Source of the DNA: Candidatus Omnitrophota bacterium
GTDB lineage: Bacteria > Omnitrophota > Gorgyraeia > 2-01-FULL-45-10
DNA length: 37,325 nt
Direction of reading: 5' to 3'
Assembly (NCBI GenBank): GCA_003142795.1
Contig: PLNN01000034.1
Location: 1-37,325, forward strand
In this document: piece after piece, positions 1 to 10,100 of the stretch
How positions within the stretch are numbered: the first letter of the stretch is position 1
Layout: each line of letters opens with the position of its first letter
The notes under the pieces: generated by a model
Databases searched by the model: none
What the model was told of the DNA's origin: nothing
What the model saw: the letters and a program-made list of their open reading frames with translations, nothing else
Made by a program: the position numbers and the translations under genes

Positions 1-871
<871 letters not shown>

Positions 872-873
872 TC

Positions 874-1935
874 TTATTTCCGCGCCTTTTCCATCACTTC
901 TTTTTCTATCTTTGCAAGGACCGTCGGGTTCTCTTTAAGGAATACGCGCGCGTTTTCCTTACCCTGTCCGATCTTCTCTTCGCCGTAGATAACCCATGCC
1001 CCGCTCTTCTGGAGCACGCCAAGCGTCTCGCCCATATCGAGGACGCTTCCCGCTTTCGAGATACCTTCGTCATACATTATGTCAAATTCCGCTTTCCTGA
1101 ACGGTGCGGCCACTTTATTCTTGACGATCGATGCCCTGACACGGTTGCCGACGACCTCCTCGCCTTTCTTTAAAGACGCGATGCGCCTTAAGTCTATCCT
1201 GACAGACGCGTAAAATTTCAGCGCCCGCCCGCCCGGTGTAGTTTCAGGATTACCGAACATGATGCCTATTTTCTCGCGGATCTGGTTGATGAATATGACG
1301 CACGTCTTGGACTTGGATATGACGCCGGAAAGTTTCCGGAGGGCGTGGCTCATAAGTCTCGCCTGTAAGCCCATGTGGGACTGGCCCATTTCACCGTCTA
1401 TCTCGGCCTTCGGAGTAAGTGCTGCGACCGAGTCTATCACAATGACGTCAATCGCGTTCGATTTCACAAGCGTTTCGGTTATCTCGAGGGCCTGTTCGCC
1501 CGTATCCGGCTGCGACATGAGCAGATTATCAAGATTCACGCCGATCTTTTTGGCGTAACCGGGATCAAAAGCATGCTCTGCGTCTATGAACGCCGCCTGG
1601 CCACCCATCTTCTGGGCATTGGCGATCACGCTTAAGGTAAGCGTCGTCTTTCCGCTCGACTCGGGACCGAATATCTCGATCACCCTGCCGCGAGGAATGC
1701 CTCCGACTCCCAACGCTATGTCTATCGTGACCGAACCTGTCGGGATGGCCGGGACATCGATCTTAAAGTCCTGGCCGAGCTTCATTATCGAGCCTTTTCC
1801 AAACTGTTTCTCTATATGCTCAAGCGCGATTTCAAGCGCCTTCGTCTTCTGCTCCTGCGCTTTCGCCGTTTCTGCTACAGATACATCTTTTTCTGCCTTA
1901 ACGTCTTCTTTCTCTTTTGCCTTAGACTTTACCAT
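874..1935 (-). CDS. recA: Recombinase RecA
   Basis: RecA forms ATP-dependent filaments on single-stranded DNA, catalyses homologous strand exchange and activates LexA-type autocleavage. The 353-residue protein carries the Walker A motif GPESSGKTT at residues 90-98, the MAW-type segment [20 protein letters not shown], loop L2 with [22 protein letters not shown], and the conserved [19 protein letters not shown]. The first ~30 residues are a charged, Lys/Glu-rich extension not seen in E. coli RecA. The ATG at 1935 is preceded by AAAGGAGA at ideal distance. It heads the recA-recX-alaS unit and has its own promoter at 1996-2025. I saw no LexA-type operator in that promoter, so SOS control is not evident. 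Confidence 0.99.
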   Translation of the reverse strand: MVKSKAKEKEDVKAEKDVSVAETAKAQEQKTKALEIALEHIEKQFGKGSIMKLGQDFKIDVPAIPTGSVTIDIALGVGGIPRGRVIEIFGPESSGKTTLTLSVIANAQKMGGQAAFIDAEHAFDPGYAKKIGVNLDNLLMSQPDTGEQALEITETLVKSNAIDVIVIDSVAALTPKAEIDGEMGQSHMGLQARLMSHALRKLSGVISKSKTCVIFINQIREKIGIMFGNPETTPGGRALKFYASVRIDLRRIASLKKGEEVVGNRVRASIVKNKVAAPFRKAEFDIMYDEGISKAGSVLDMGETLGVLQKSGAWVIYGEEKIGQGKENARVFLKENPTVLAKIEKEVMEKARK

Positions 1936-1995
1936 TTCAAATCTCCTTTGGTTTTAGGATATTTTATACTATAATTATATTACTTTAGAAGCTAT

Positions 1996-2025
1996 ATTAT
2001 ACATTTATCACCCCCTTTGTGTAAA
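1996..2025 (-). promoter_or_regulatory. Sigma70-type promoter of recA
   Basis: On the minus strand TTTACA (2025-2020) and TATAAT (2001-1996) are separated by 18 bp. The -10 box is a perfect match. Transcription should begin near 1989, giving a leader of about 55 nt. A TTGACT lies just upstream but is 23 bp from the -10 box, too far to serve as its -35. No inverted repeat resembling a LexA box is visible. Confidence 0.7.
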
Positions 2026-2078
2026 GTCAATTTGCATTCCAGCCCCCATATATAAAGATGCTAAAAACGCCTAAATTA

Positions 2079-2107
2079 TTGCAAATATTTTAAAAAAAAT
2101 GTATAAT
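2079..2107 (+). promoter_or_regulatory. Sigma70-type promoter of cinA
   Basis: TTGCAA (2079-2084) and TATAAT (2102-2107) are separated by 17 bp. The cinA ATG begins only 8 bp after the -10 box, so the predicted transcription start falls on or next to the A of the ATG. There is no room for a Shine-Dalgarno sequence, so the mRNA should be leaderless or nearly so. Confidence 0.7.
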
Positions 2108-2114
2108 CTGACTT

Positions 2115-3347
2115 ATGCAAGCTGAAATCATCTCTATCGGCACGGAGTTGCTGCTAGGCCACATCGTAAACACCAATGCCGCCTTTCTCTCCCAAAAACT
2201 CGCTGAAATAGGCATCGACGTCTATTACCAGACCACTGTAGGCGATAATCCGCAAAGATTGATCGAGTCGATCAAACGATCTGTCAGGCGTTCCGATATC
2301 ATAATCACGAGCGGGGGGCTCGGTCCGACCGTAGATGACGTAACTATCGAAGCGATCGCAGCCCTTCTTAATAGGCGCCTTGTCCTTAACAAAACTGTCC
2401 TGAAAGGCGTGAAAGCTTACTTTAAGCTCAGAAAAGTGAAATTTCCCATAGAGACCATGCGCCAGGCATATATCCCGGAAGGTGTAAAATGGATACGTAA
2501 TAATGTCGGTACAGCGCCCGGCCTTCTCGTCGAATATATGGGCAAAACTATCGTCTGTTTGCCCGGCCCACCGAGAGAGATCGAATCGATGTTCGTAAAA
2601 GACGTTATTCCATATTTAAAGAAGCTCGGAAAAAGTGATTGGGTAATAAGATCGCGGACAATAAAGACAACCGGTCTTGCCGAATCCCAGGTTGACGGCC
2701 GCGTAAGAGATCTACTTAAATTAAAGCCGCCGACGACTGTCGGAATTTACGCTAAATTACGGCATGTCGAACTAAAAATAATGACAAAGGCTAAAAATGA
2801 GAAAGCGGCCGCAAAAGCTATCTCTGGGATCGAAAAGAAGATACGAGGCAGGCTTAAAGGCTACATATTCGGATATAATGAAGAAACTTTGGAAGAAACC
2901 GTAGCGAAGATGCTGATAAAGAAACGCCTGACGATCGCAGTGGCGGAATCATGCACCGGTGGACTTCTCTCACATCGTCTAACCAATATAAGCGGCGCCT
3001 CTAAATATTTCTTGATGGGCATTGTCGCTTATTCTAACGAAATAAAAGAGAAGCTACTATTTGTCCCGGAGAAATTACTGAATAGACACGGCGCAGTCTC
3101 AGGCCCCGTTGCTTTAGAAATGGCAAAAGGAATAAGATCCCTAGGCTGCACGGATATCGGCATCGGAATCACGGGGATTGCAGGACCAACCGGCGGGACA
3201 AAGAAAAAACCTGTGGGATTGGTGTATCTAGCGCTTGTTACCGACAACAAGCAGATAGTAAAAGAACTCCGGTTCACGGGCTCGCGCGAAGAGATAAAAT
3301 TCCAGGCCTCGCAGGTTGCTCTTGATTTGATACGCAAGAACGTGTAA
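2115..3347 (+). CDS. cinA: CinA: MoaB/MogA-like domain plus NMN amidohydrolase domain
   Basis: CinA-family proteins join a molybdopterin-binding-like domain with ADP-ribose pyrophosphatase activity to a C-terminal nicotinamide mononucleotide amidohydrolase, serving pyridine-nucleotide recycling. The N-terminal half shows SIGTELLLGHIVNTN at 7-21, TSGGLGPTVDDVT at 65-77 and CLPGPPREIESMF near 148-160. The C-terminal domain shows VAESCTGGLLSHRL from 276, ISGASKYF, and GITGIAGPTGGTKKKPVG. The 410-residue length is normal. It is followed after one base by thpR. In many bacteria cinA, thpR and recA form one operon in that order; here recA sits divergently on the other side of cinA. The start is fixed by the promoter at 2079-2107, which leaves essentially no leader. 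Confidence 0.95.
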   Translation: MQAEIISIGTELLLGHIVNTNAAFLSQKLAEIGIDVYYQTTVGDNPQRLIESIKRSVRRSDIIITSGGLGPTVDDVTIEAIAALLNRRLVLNKTVLKGVKAYFKLRKVKFPIETMRQAYIPEGVKWIRNNVGTAPGLLVEYMGKTIVCLPGPPREIESMFVKDVIPYLKKLGKSDWVIRSRTIKTTGLAESQVDGRVRDLLKLKPPTTVGIYAKLRHVELKIMTKAKNEKAAAKAISGIEKKIRGRLKGYIFGYNEETLEETVAKMLIKKRLTIAVAESCTGGLLSHRLTNISGASKYFLMGIVAYSNEIKEKLLFVPEKLLNRHGAVSGPVALEMAKGIRSLGCTDIGIGITGIAGPTGGTKKKPVGLVYLALVTDNKQIVKELRFTGSREEIKFQASQVALDLIRKNV

Positions 3348-3348
3348 G

Positions 3349-3924
3349 ATGCGTACATTTATCGCTATAGAACTTCCCGAGGATATCCGAAACGCGCTCG
3401 CCCAGATACAATCTCACCTGAAATATTCCGACGCAGACGTAAAATGGGTCGAAAAAGAGAATATTCACCTTACGTTGAAATTCCTGGGTGAAATCGAAGA
3501 GAAAAAGTGCGAACAAGTAAAAGCGGCGCTCGATGAGGTAGCGCAAAGCACTAAGGCGTTCGAAATAAGCCTGAAAAACGTAGGCGCGTTCCCTAAAATA
3601 GATTTCCAGCGAGTCATCTGGGCAGGCCTCGATAAAGGCGCAAAAGAATCTACCGAGCTGGCCAAAAAAGTCGATGTGGCATTGGTAAAACTCGGTTTTC
3701 AGGAAGAGACTCGGCCATTTGCTGCGCATCTTACCATCGGCCGCGTCCGCTCGCCGAAAAATAAAGAAGCATTGAAAGAGAAAATTCAATCACTTAGCTT
3801 TCAGCCTTCGGCTATCAGCCATCAGCTAATATCATCAGTCATATTATTTCAAAGCAAACTCACCCCTACCGGCCCTGTCTATACCAAGCTCCGTGAGGCA
3901 AAGCTGGGTATTCCCGCAAGATAG
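3349..3924 (+). CDS. thpR: RNA 2',3'-cyclic phosphodiesterase, 2H family
   Basis: ThpR (formerly LigT) opens 2',3'-cyclic phosphates on RNA ends. Both catalytic HxT motifs of the 2H fold are present: HLTLKFLG with H40 and T42, and HLTIGRV with H127 and T129. The family opening MRTFIAIELP and the late segment LTPTGPVYTKL are also present. At 191 residues it is slightly long. The extra length comes from two repeat-derived stretches. Residues ~151-161 (QPSAISHQLIS) are encoded by a degenerate 7-bp tandem repeat at 3796-3830, where homologues have a short strand. The last residues (GIPAR, stop) lie in the left arm of a dispersed hairpin repeat starting at 3912. It starts one base after the cinA stop, so translation is probably coupled. 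The catalytic core looks intact. Confidence 0.93.
   Translation: MRTFIAIELPEDIRNALAQIQSHLKYSDADVKWVEKENIHLTLKFLGEIEEKKCEQVKAALDEVAQSTKAFEISLKNVGAFPKIDFQRVIWAGLDKGAKESTELAKKVDVALVKLGFQEETRPFAAHLTIGRVRSPKNKEALKEKIQSLSFQPSAISHQLISSVILFQSKLTPTGPVYTKLREAKLGIPAR
3796..3830 (+). repeat. Degenerate 7-bp tandem repeat inside thpR
   Basis: The sequence divides into AGCTTTC, AGCCTTC, GGCTATC, AGCCATC and AGCTAAT, five units of a heptamer close to RGCYWTC. Because 7 is not a multiple of 3, three units make one 7-residue period. The frame read here gives a peptide of the SAISHQL type, the known translation of AGCTATC satellites in other bacteria. It lies in frame in thpR, between conserved parts of the fold. 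Confidence 0.65.
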
Positions 3925-4045
3925 CTTGAACCTTAAATCGAGTCCTTTAACATGTATCTTGCGGGATAAATTCGGCCCTGCGGTCATAACTCAGTAACAA
4001 TTTATGTCGCTATCGCTCCATAAATTGTGGCCTCATCCAAAAAAA
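3912..4045 (+). repeat. Two-hairpin dispersed element, copy 1 (after thpR)
   Basis: Hairpin 1 pairs TCCCGCAAGATA (3912-3923) with TATCTTGCGGGA (3955-3966) around a 31-nt loop. Hairpin 2 pairs ACAATTTATG (3997-4006) with CATAAATTGT (4019-4028), with an outer GGCC (3974-3977) to GGCC (4029-4032) pairing. The element starts inside the thpR stop region and ends in an A-run next to the giant-gene terminator. A second copy lies at 24665-24775 on the minus strand. It aligns over nearly the whole length except for a ~15-nt extra segment here (about 3978-3995). Stem changes between the copies are compensatory. No U-tract follows either hairpin, so it is not an ordinary terminator. Confidence 0.8.
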
Positions 4046-4110
4046 CCCGAACCGAGGGCATAAGACGCCAACTCGGGGAAGACGCCCTATGCCTTGCTCG
4101 ATCCGGGTTT
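4039..4110 (-). terminator. Intrinsic terminator of the giant gene
   Basis: On the minus strand, just after the giant-gene stop, a long interrupted stem forms. AAAACCCG at one end pairs with CGGGTTTT at the other, GAG pairs with CTC, and GGCATA pairs with TATGCC inside. It is followed by seven T (complement of the A-run 4039-4045). The T-run strongly favours termination of leftward transcription. The opposite strand ends the stem in TTTT, so some termination of thpR transcripts is also possible. Confidence 0.75.
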
Positions 4111-4119
4111 TAAATCGTG

Positions 4120-7100
4120 TTACGCTTTCGTCTCCAACTCTTCCAGTTTTCTGAAATAATCCTTATCTAATTTATCTATGCTCCATGTCGTTATCGGAGC
4201 AAGCTCGATCGTCCAATAAATATGTTTCCCGTTGTCTCTCTTTTGGGCTTCAAGTATAGCGGCAAGCGCGGCATAAGTCGAATACATGCCATAATCGGAT
4301 CTGAATGAGACGACTGCCACTTTACGCTCGCTTAAAAATCCTCTCAATGCCGCCTCATAAAAAGCTGTGGCAGGGCCTTTTACCACACCTATTAAAGTTT
4401 TGCCACTCAATTCAGGCTTGGATTTAGCGCAATCTATGAGCCCTCGCAACTCATCTATCTCATTGGCGTCTGCCCGATTGAACCTTGTCGCAACCTCTGA
4501 TGTCGATATCCACATCACGTCTATCGAATTATTAGCGCGTTTAATGATCTTCTCCAATATAGCTGCCTCGCCTGCCTTGCTTCCATATATTATTATCGTT
4601 CCGCCATTCAATATGGCCGCCTTCTTTATCGTATCCTCAAGGTCTAAGATCGGGCCCTGTCTCAAAATGCAGTCTGAAAACAGAATAAGGGCTTTCTTGG
4701 TATCGGTTTCAGCAATATCTTTTACTTGCGGTAAATCACTATCCACGGTATCTCGCAGACCTTTAATGCTACCCATAAATTCATTGAATTTATTTTCGAA
4801 AGAGGCCTCTCGGGACGGCAGCTGCGCAGCCGAAGGATTATCCCCGGTCAGAACGGGTCCAAGCTCTACGATTATCGGCCTGTCGATGGACGCATCTATC
4901 TGGCCGGATAATTTCTGCCCCTTGCCCGCAGTCGGAAATTTAAACTCGGCGCGTTCTGCTATATCCGGCCTATCTTTTAGCATCTTCATCAGCATCTTAT
5001 AACTTATTGCTATCCTATAACGCGATAATAATTCGGCTCGCAGTTCTTTGAGCCGCACGGGTTTTTCAAGACTCTCCACTATTTCAAGTATCTTATCCAT
5101 CACGGAAGAATCGTGGCTATCGACAACATTCACGACTTCTGAACTCGCTTGCTCCTTAGACGCATTCTCGCTCTTTTGTTTTGCCGCAAGGTGATTTTTC
5201 TGAAGTTTCAATGCCCGCTCAATTATTGTTTTTGGAATAAGAATTGGCGAAGACGGATTTAACCAGTTTTCAACGGTGTTGACCGATAACGGATCGGTTC
5301 TTCTGGCCATAAGAAGATCCCTGTATCCTTCCGTCGTAACCCCTAACTCTTCTTTGATCGCCCTGAAAGTTCTCTTATATTCATGTATGGGCAGCGGCCT
5401 TCCGATCATAAAACGTTCACGTGGAGGAAGATCGCTTTGTACGGCATACGGATCAATATCGCTAAGCGTATCTTCATCCGGCGATGTCGGGCCCCTTTCC
5501 TGTGCTTGCCCGACGGACGCTATCTTCTCTGTTTCACCCGATACAGGAAGGCGGGCCGGCGCGGATGGGATGGTTTGGGGTGCGGCGCTTTGAACGGCGG
5601 CATGTACCTCTGGATTAGTTTTGAGAGATTTAAATAGCCCTTGCTGCTGGTCAGACGATAATTTCTGAATATCGTCCATCAGGACTTGCCAGCCGGTCTG
5701 ATGGGCCGGACTTTGCGGATATTCGTTTTTAAACTCCCACGCTGCTCTTACCGTTTCCGCGGCTTGATCAAACATACGGCTATCTATCATGGGCATAAAG
5801 TTACCGCCCATATCTGCGGGTGGAGGTGTAATGCCTTTCGCGACCGTTTCTTTCTGAGTATTTGGATGAATAGCGGATTGTGCTTGCCGTACCGCTTCGG
5901 GATCACCATCGACAACGCATTTAATATATTCGATGTCGGCTTCGCCTTCCAAATACTGCGCATACGATGGGTCATTCTCATCAAAGTTCCAACCCATCTT
6001 TTTATCCATTGCGTCTTTGCGCATCTCAGAGAGATAATCTAACATATCAAGAGGTAGTTTTAAGACGGCATGATAATATCGTTCTAAACAGTGTATATAC
6101 TTCGGCAAGTCTTTCGCCAATTCGATAGCGGATTTATCAGTAAGCGGCATACGGCTATCCCCGCCCCACGTAATCGGGCTTATGAATTTGTGACTTTCGA
6201 TTAAGTGCAGCGCCCCCCAGACTCTGTAACGTTTATCCGCTTCGCCTTCGCCATTCGGATCATATTTCAGCCTTCCGGCCGCTTTTTCAAATCTTCGTCT
6301 AATTTCACGCTCAAAATGCTCATCCCAGTTATGATAAAATAAAAATGCCTCATCGTATTTCTTCATCTCTACGGCCGCTTTCCTGATGATCGCTACTGCT
6401 TCGGGGCTAATTGGTTTAGCGAGTATTTCACCATTTTCGATACCGGCTATTTCGCCCAATGCCTTAAGCCTGCCATATATTATTTCCGCAGACCTGGCAT
6501 AAAAAATGTCAAACAATAACACCTTCCCCGTTCCCAGGACTCTGCCGACCCTGGTCAGTCCAATATCAACACTATGATCCTTTTGCTCCCGAGCCTCTCT
6601 TTCTAATTCCGCCATGCCTTTATTTAAATTATTTACCATTTTTTGCGCATGGAAAAGCAGCCATGCCGTATGACGATCTGATAGTTTTTCAAACTTATGT
6701 TTATTGTCGGGCGTTCTTAACATTAGTGCGGCCGGCGGCGCTTTCATGTCCTCCGGGGACGGTTCTGGGCCCAATCCCTGACCTGACCCTTGAGGGGACG
6801 CTTTTAAAACTACTTCTGGAACCGTTCCTAGACTTACAATTCTATCACCAGGCCATTGATAACCCTGTACGTAATCCGCGCCCACGAACCAAAGGAGTTT
6901 GTTTCTTGTAAAAAATTCTCCTGTTTTCCAGAGGTTGAAATAATTTTCTCTGGTCGTCGGATTCAAATCATGAAATTGTATTTCTTTATAACCCTTATCC
7001 CCTAGGAGATATGTAACTTGTTTTTCAATTAAATCAATTTGCTGAATAATCTCTATCCCCTTCTCCGAAGAAATATCCGGCGCAATCATGAGAATAAGAT

Positions 7101-10100
7101 CGAGATCTTGTGGATTTTCTTTACTATCGGCATACGAACCAAATAGAAGTATTTCCAAGCCATGGACACCGACTTGGCGCAGTGCAGCCTGAATATCCTG
7201 AAGAACTTCAGGAACAGCCGCAGGCGTATTCTCGGACTGCGCCGGCGCGGATTCAGAATGCGCTACAGTTATGTGTAAGTTCGGTGAATCAAGTAACTTC
7301 ATAGCGGCAAGGTCATCGTACACTGTATTATAATTATCCATAGTGTCGTAATTCTCCATACCAAGCGCCTCGACAAGCAGCGGGATCGTCCAAGTTTTTT
7401 CGCCTCTAATAGGCGGTTTTTTAGACATGGCTAGTACCCGTTCACGGCGCGCATCCAGTTCAACGGCCGTCGGCTTATCATCCATAAGCAGCCACGGAGA
7501 ACCCAACAGTTTTAAGACCGTGAGATCGTTGCGAACCATTCTCTGAGTAAGATCGGAGAGATCAGGGTATTGCTTTTTAAGGGAATTCGTAAGAGAACGA
7601 ACCGTGAAAGAAAGATTTCGGGACTCCTGAAGCTTAACTTCCTTTTCTACTCTTTGGCGTCTTTCGTCTATCCGTTGCTCTCTACTCATCGGCGCAGATG
7701 AAACTGGCTGCTTTAGCTCTTCAGGCTGGTTTGTCCCGTCTTTCTTCTCCCAATAACCCCTCGCCCCAGGTGGAAAATTGTGTTTGCTGGAATCATTTTT
7801 AACTTTTTCGCGGCCTGCCATCGGATCAGGCTGTCCAAGGCGCCGCGCTTCCTTCGCAACATCATCCGGCAGTGGTCTTTCTTGTCCCCGAAGTCTTCTT
7901 GAATCGACGAGCTTGCTAGTTCGCGCCGGCGCTGCTAGCGGCACTTCTGAAGCTGTTTCCGCAACCGGTTCTGAAGCTGCCAACGAAGCAGCAAAATCGC
8001 GAACGTAGGATACTACCTCCTGCGGTTCGCGTTTACCGTATTCGTTTATGTATTCATTTAGCCATTCGATTGTTTTAAGTCTTGCTTCTTCCTTACTGGG
8101 GCATATTTCAAGGAAAGCGTCCGCAATAGCTTGTGCCACTTCCTGATAAGGAAATGCAAGATGATAATCAAGGAAAGATCCTGTTTGCAGGGGCGTGTCG
8201 GCATCAACTACTTGCCCTTCTCTGAAAAATGTCCATGTCAAAAACCCTCGGCTGCATTTTTCACTGTAACTGCCACTTGTTAACAAGAGAGGTTGGCTGT
8301 CATCATATGATACCGTTTTAAGAGCTACTTGCCGGGTTAAATAATAAGGTTCACCTTTTGCCTGGCTGGCCTTCTGCGAGATGTACATCAGATCCCCGGC
8401 TGGTGCTGAAAAGTAAAAACTTTCGCCAAGTCTTTCGTATAATTTTATATGAATCTTGAATAAATGTTTCAAAAATTTTCGGAAATCTTCGCCGGTCATC
8501 TGCCACATCGGATCCGCGCCAATTTGGCTAGTCAGCCGATATTGGCCATGTGATTGGATAGGGTAGACGCCGGAATATCCATCCGCAAATCTCATGCTGA
8601 AAACGGGATATGGCGGTATTGCATCGCCGCCGATCTCGGTATACGCAAAAGGCTCTATGATATTATCCGGCAATACCTCATGCATTCGTTTCAAATTATC
8701 AAATTCTCGTTTCATGGAGTATGTGGCTTTACCGTACTTTTCTCCGGTTCTACTTTCAGTCTCCTCCTCTGCCAAGCTTCGTTGGCCAAAAGCAACCGCA
8801 AACTCCACCCGTTCGCCTTTACCCGACAATAGGACAACTTTGTAAATCCTTGAGTCAGTATGCCCGGCAAGCAAAGAAACTTCCGCTTTTGCAAAATGTA
8901 AAAATGGACTAGGATCCAATTTACTACGGGACATCCCTAATGTCTCATTAATAAAATTATGATCCGTTCTCAGCAATCTTTCTATCAGATGGCGATATCT
9001 ATCTCGATTAGAATATTTATTGTCCGCCAAAAATATAATGTCCGATGATTTTGAGGCTATACTATCCGTGTAGGATTTTCCCTGCACCGTCTCAGAGGCA
9101 TTTCTTCGTATTCTCTGTTTGTACTCTTCAACCTTTTCATATTTATGAGCAGTGACTGCACGGGCATTATATGGTGATTTTCTTTCCGTTATAGTCAATC
9201 GTCCTGTATTGGGGTTAAAAAGCGTATCTACGCTGACATTGGTAAAACGGGGTAAGGCTATTACAGTCCTGAAGCCTAACTGATGAGCTCGCGCAACTAT
9301 AGCTTCTCTTCTCTCATCCCTTCCCAACGATGTTTTATGGACTTCTTCATTCTTCATTCCTTCAATATCTTCCGTTTCACGATCTGAGTAACCTCCACCG
9401 ACATACGTTACAATATGTGCGCCTCGACCGTGAAAATGCTCTTCCGCTTTTGCATATACTTCTTCCAGGTTACCCATATTAATGAAATCAGAATGTCCGT
9501 AATACGTTTCTTTCGTCTCCGTATCATAAACAATGAGAGCCGTGCATATGGCGGTCTCTATAACTTTGGACGTTAAAGGTTCCTGGCCTTCTTTCGGACC
9601 CATAACGCCGCTTTCACCTGTAATGACAGACTCGGCATGCGAGGAAACTCGCGGTTCTACAGATTCAGCAACTTCCCCAAGCGTCAACTGCATATCGAAA
9701 TATCTTGTAGATTCAAATGGTAACTCTGGTAAATTTATTTCATCTGCAAAAATATCTATGTGGCCTTGTTCATTAACGCCCATCGATCGTCGTTTTGGTG
9801 TTTCTTGTGCATCTGGGAACGGTTCTGGCGGCGATCTCCGATCTGCCCCCGGCGCCGGCGCGGGCGGGATGACAGCTTCTGGCTGACCACCTGATTTCTG
9901 GCCAACGCCCGTTCGTTCTATCTCCGGCCTATATGTTGCGCTCTGTATTTCAAATTGGGCTTTCAAGAGCCGTTGGTGGGATTTATTCACCTTTACGTTA
10001 CGCCTCTCGGCCTCATCGGTATATGGTTTTGATTCCCGCTCTTTACTATCGAACGGAATGATATATCCTTTTTCACGTTCTCTTTCACAGGCTTTTAATA

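Noticed and set aside
1936-2110. LexA (SOS) box upstream of recA
   Set aside because: No paired GAAC/GTTC or CTG/CAG operator at suitable spacing was seen.
3955-4032. Hairpins of element copy 1 as the thpR terminator
   Set aside because: Neither hairpin is followed by a U-tract on the plus strand, and the matching copy sits inside an operon.
4367-5002. Long plus-strand open frames opposite the giant gene, such as 211 codons at 4367-5002 and 218 codons at 15622-16278
   Set aside because: They are antisense shadows of a long coding frame, with low-complexity Ser/Arg/Cys-rich translations, no recognisable domains and no initiation signals.
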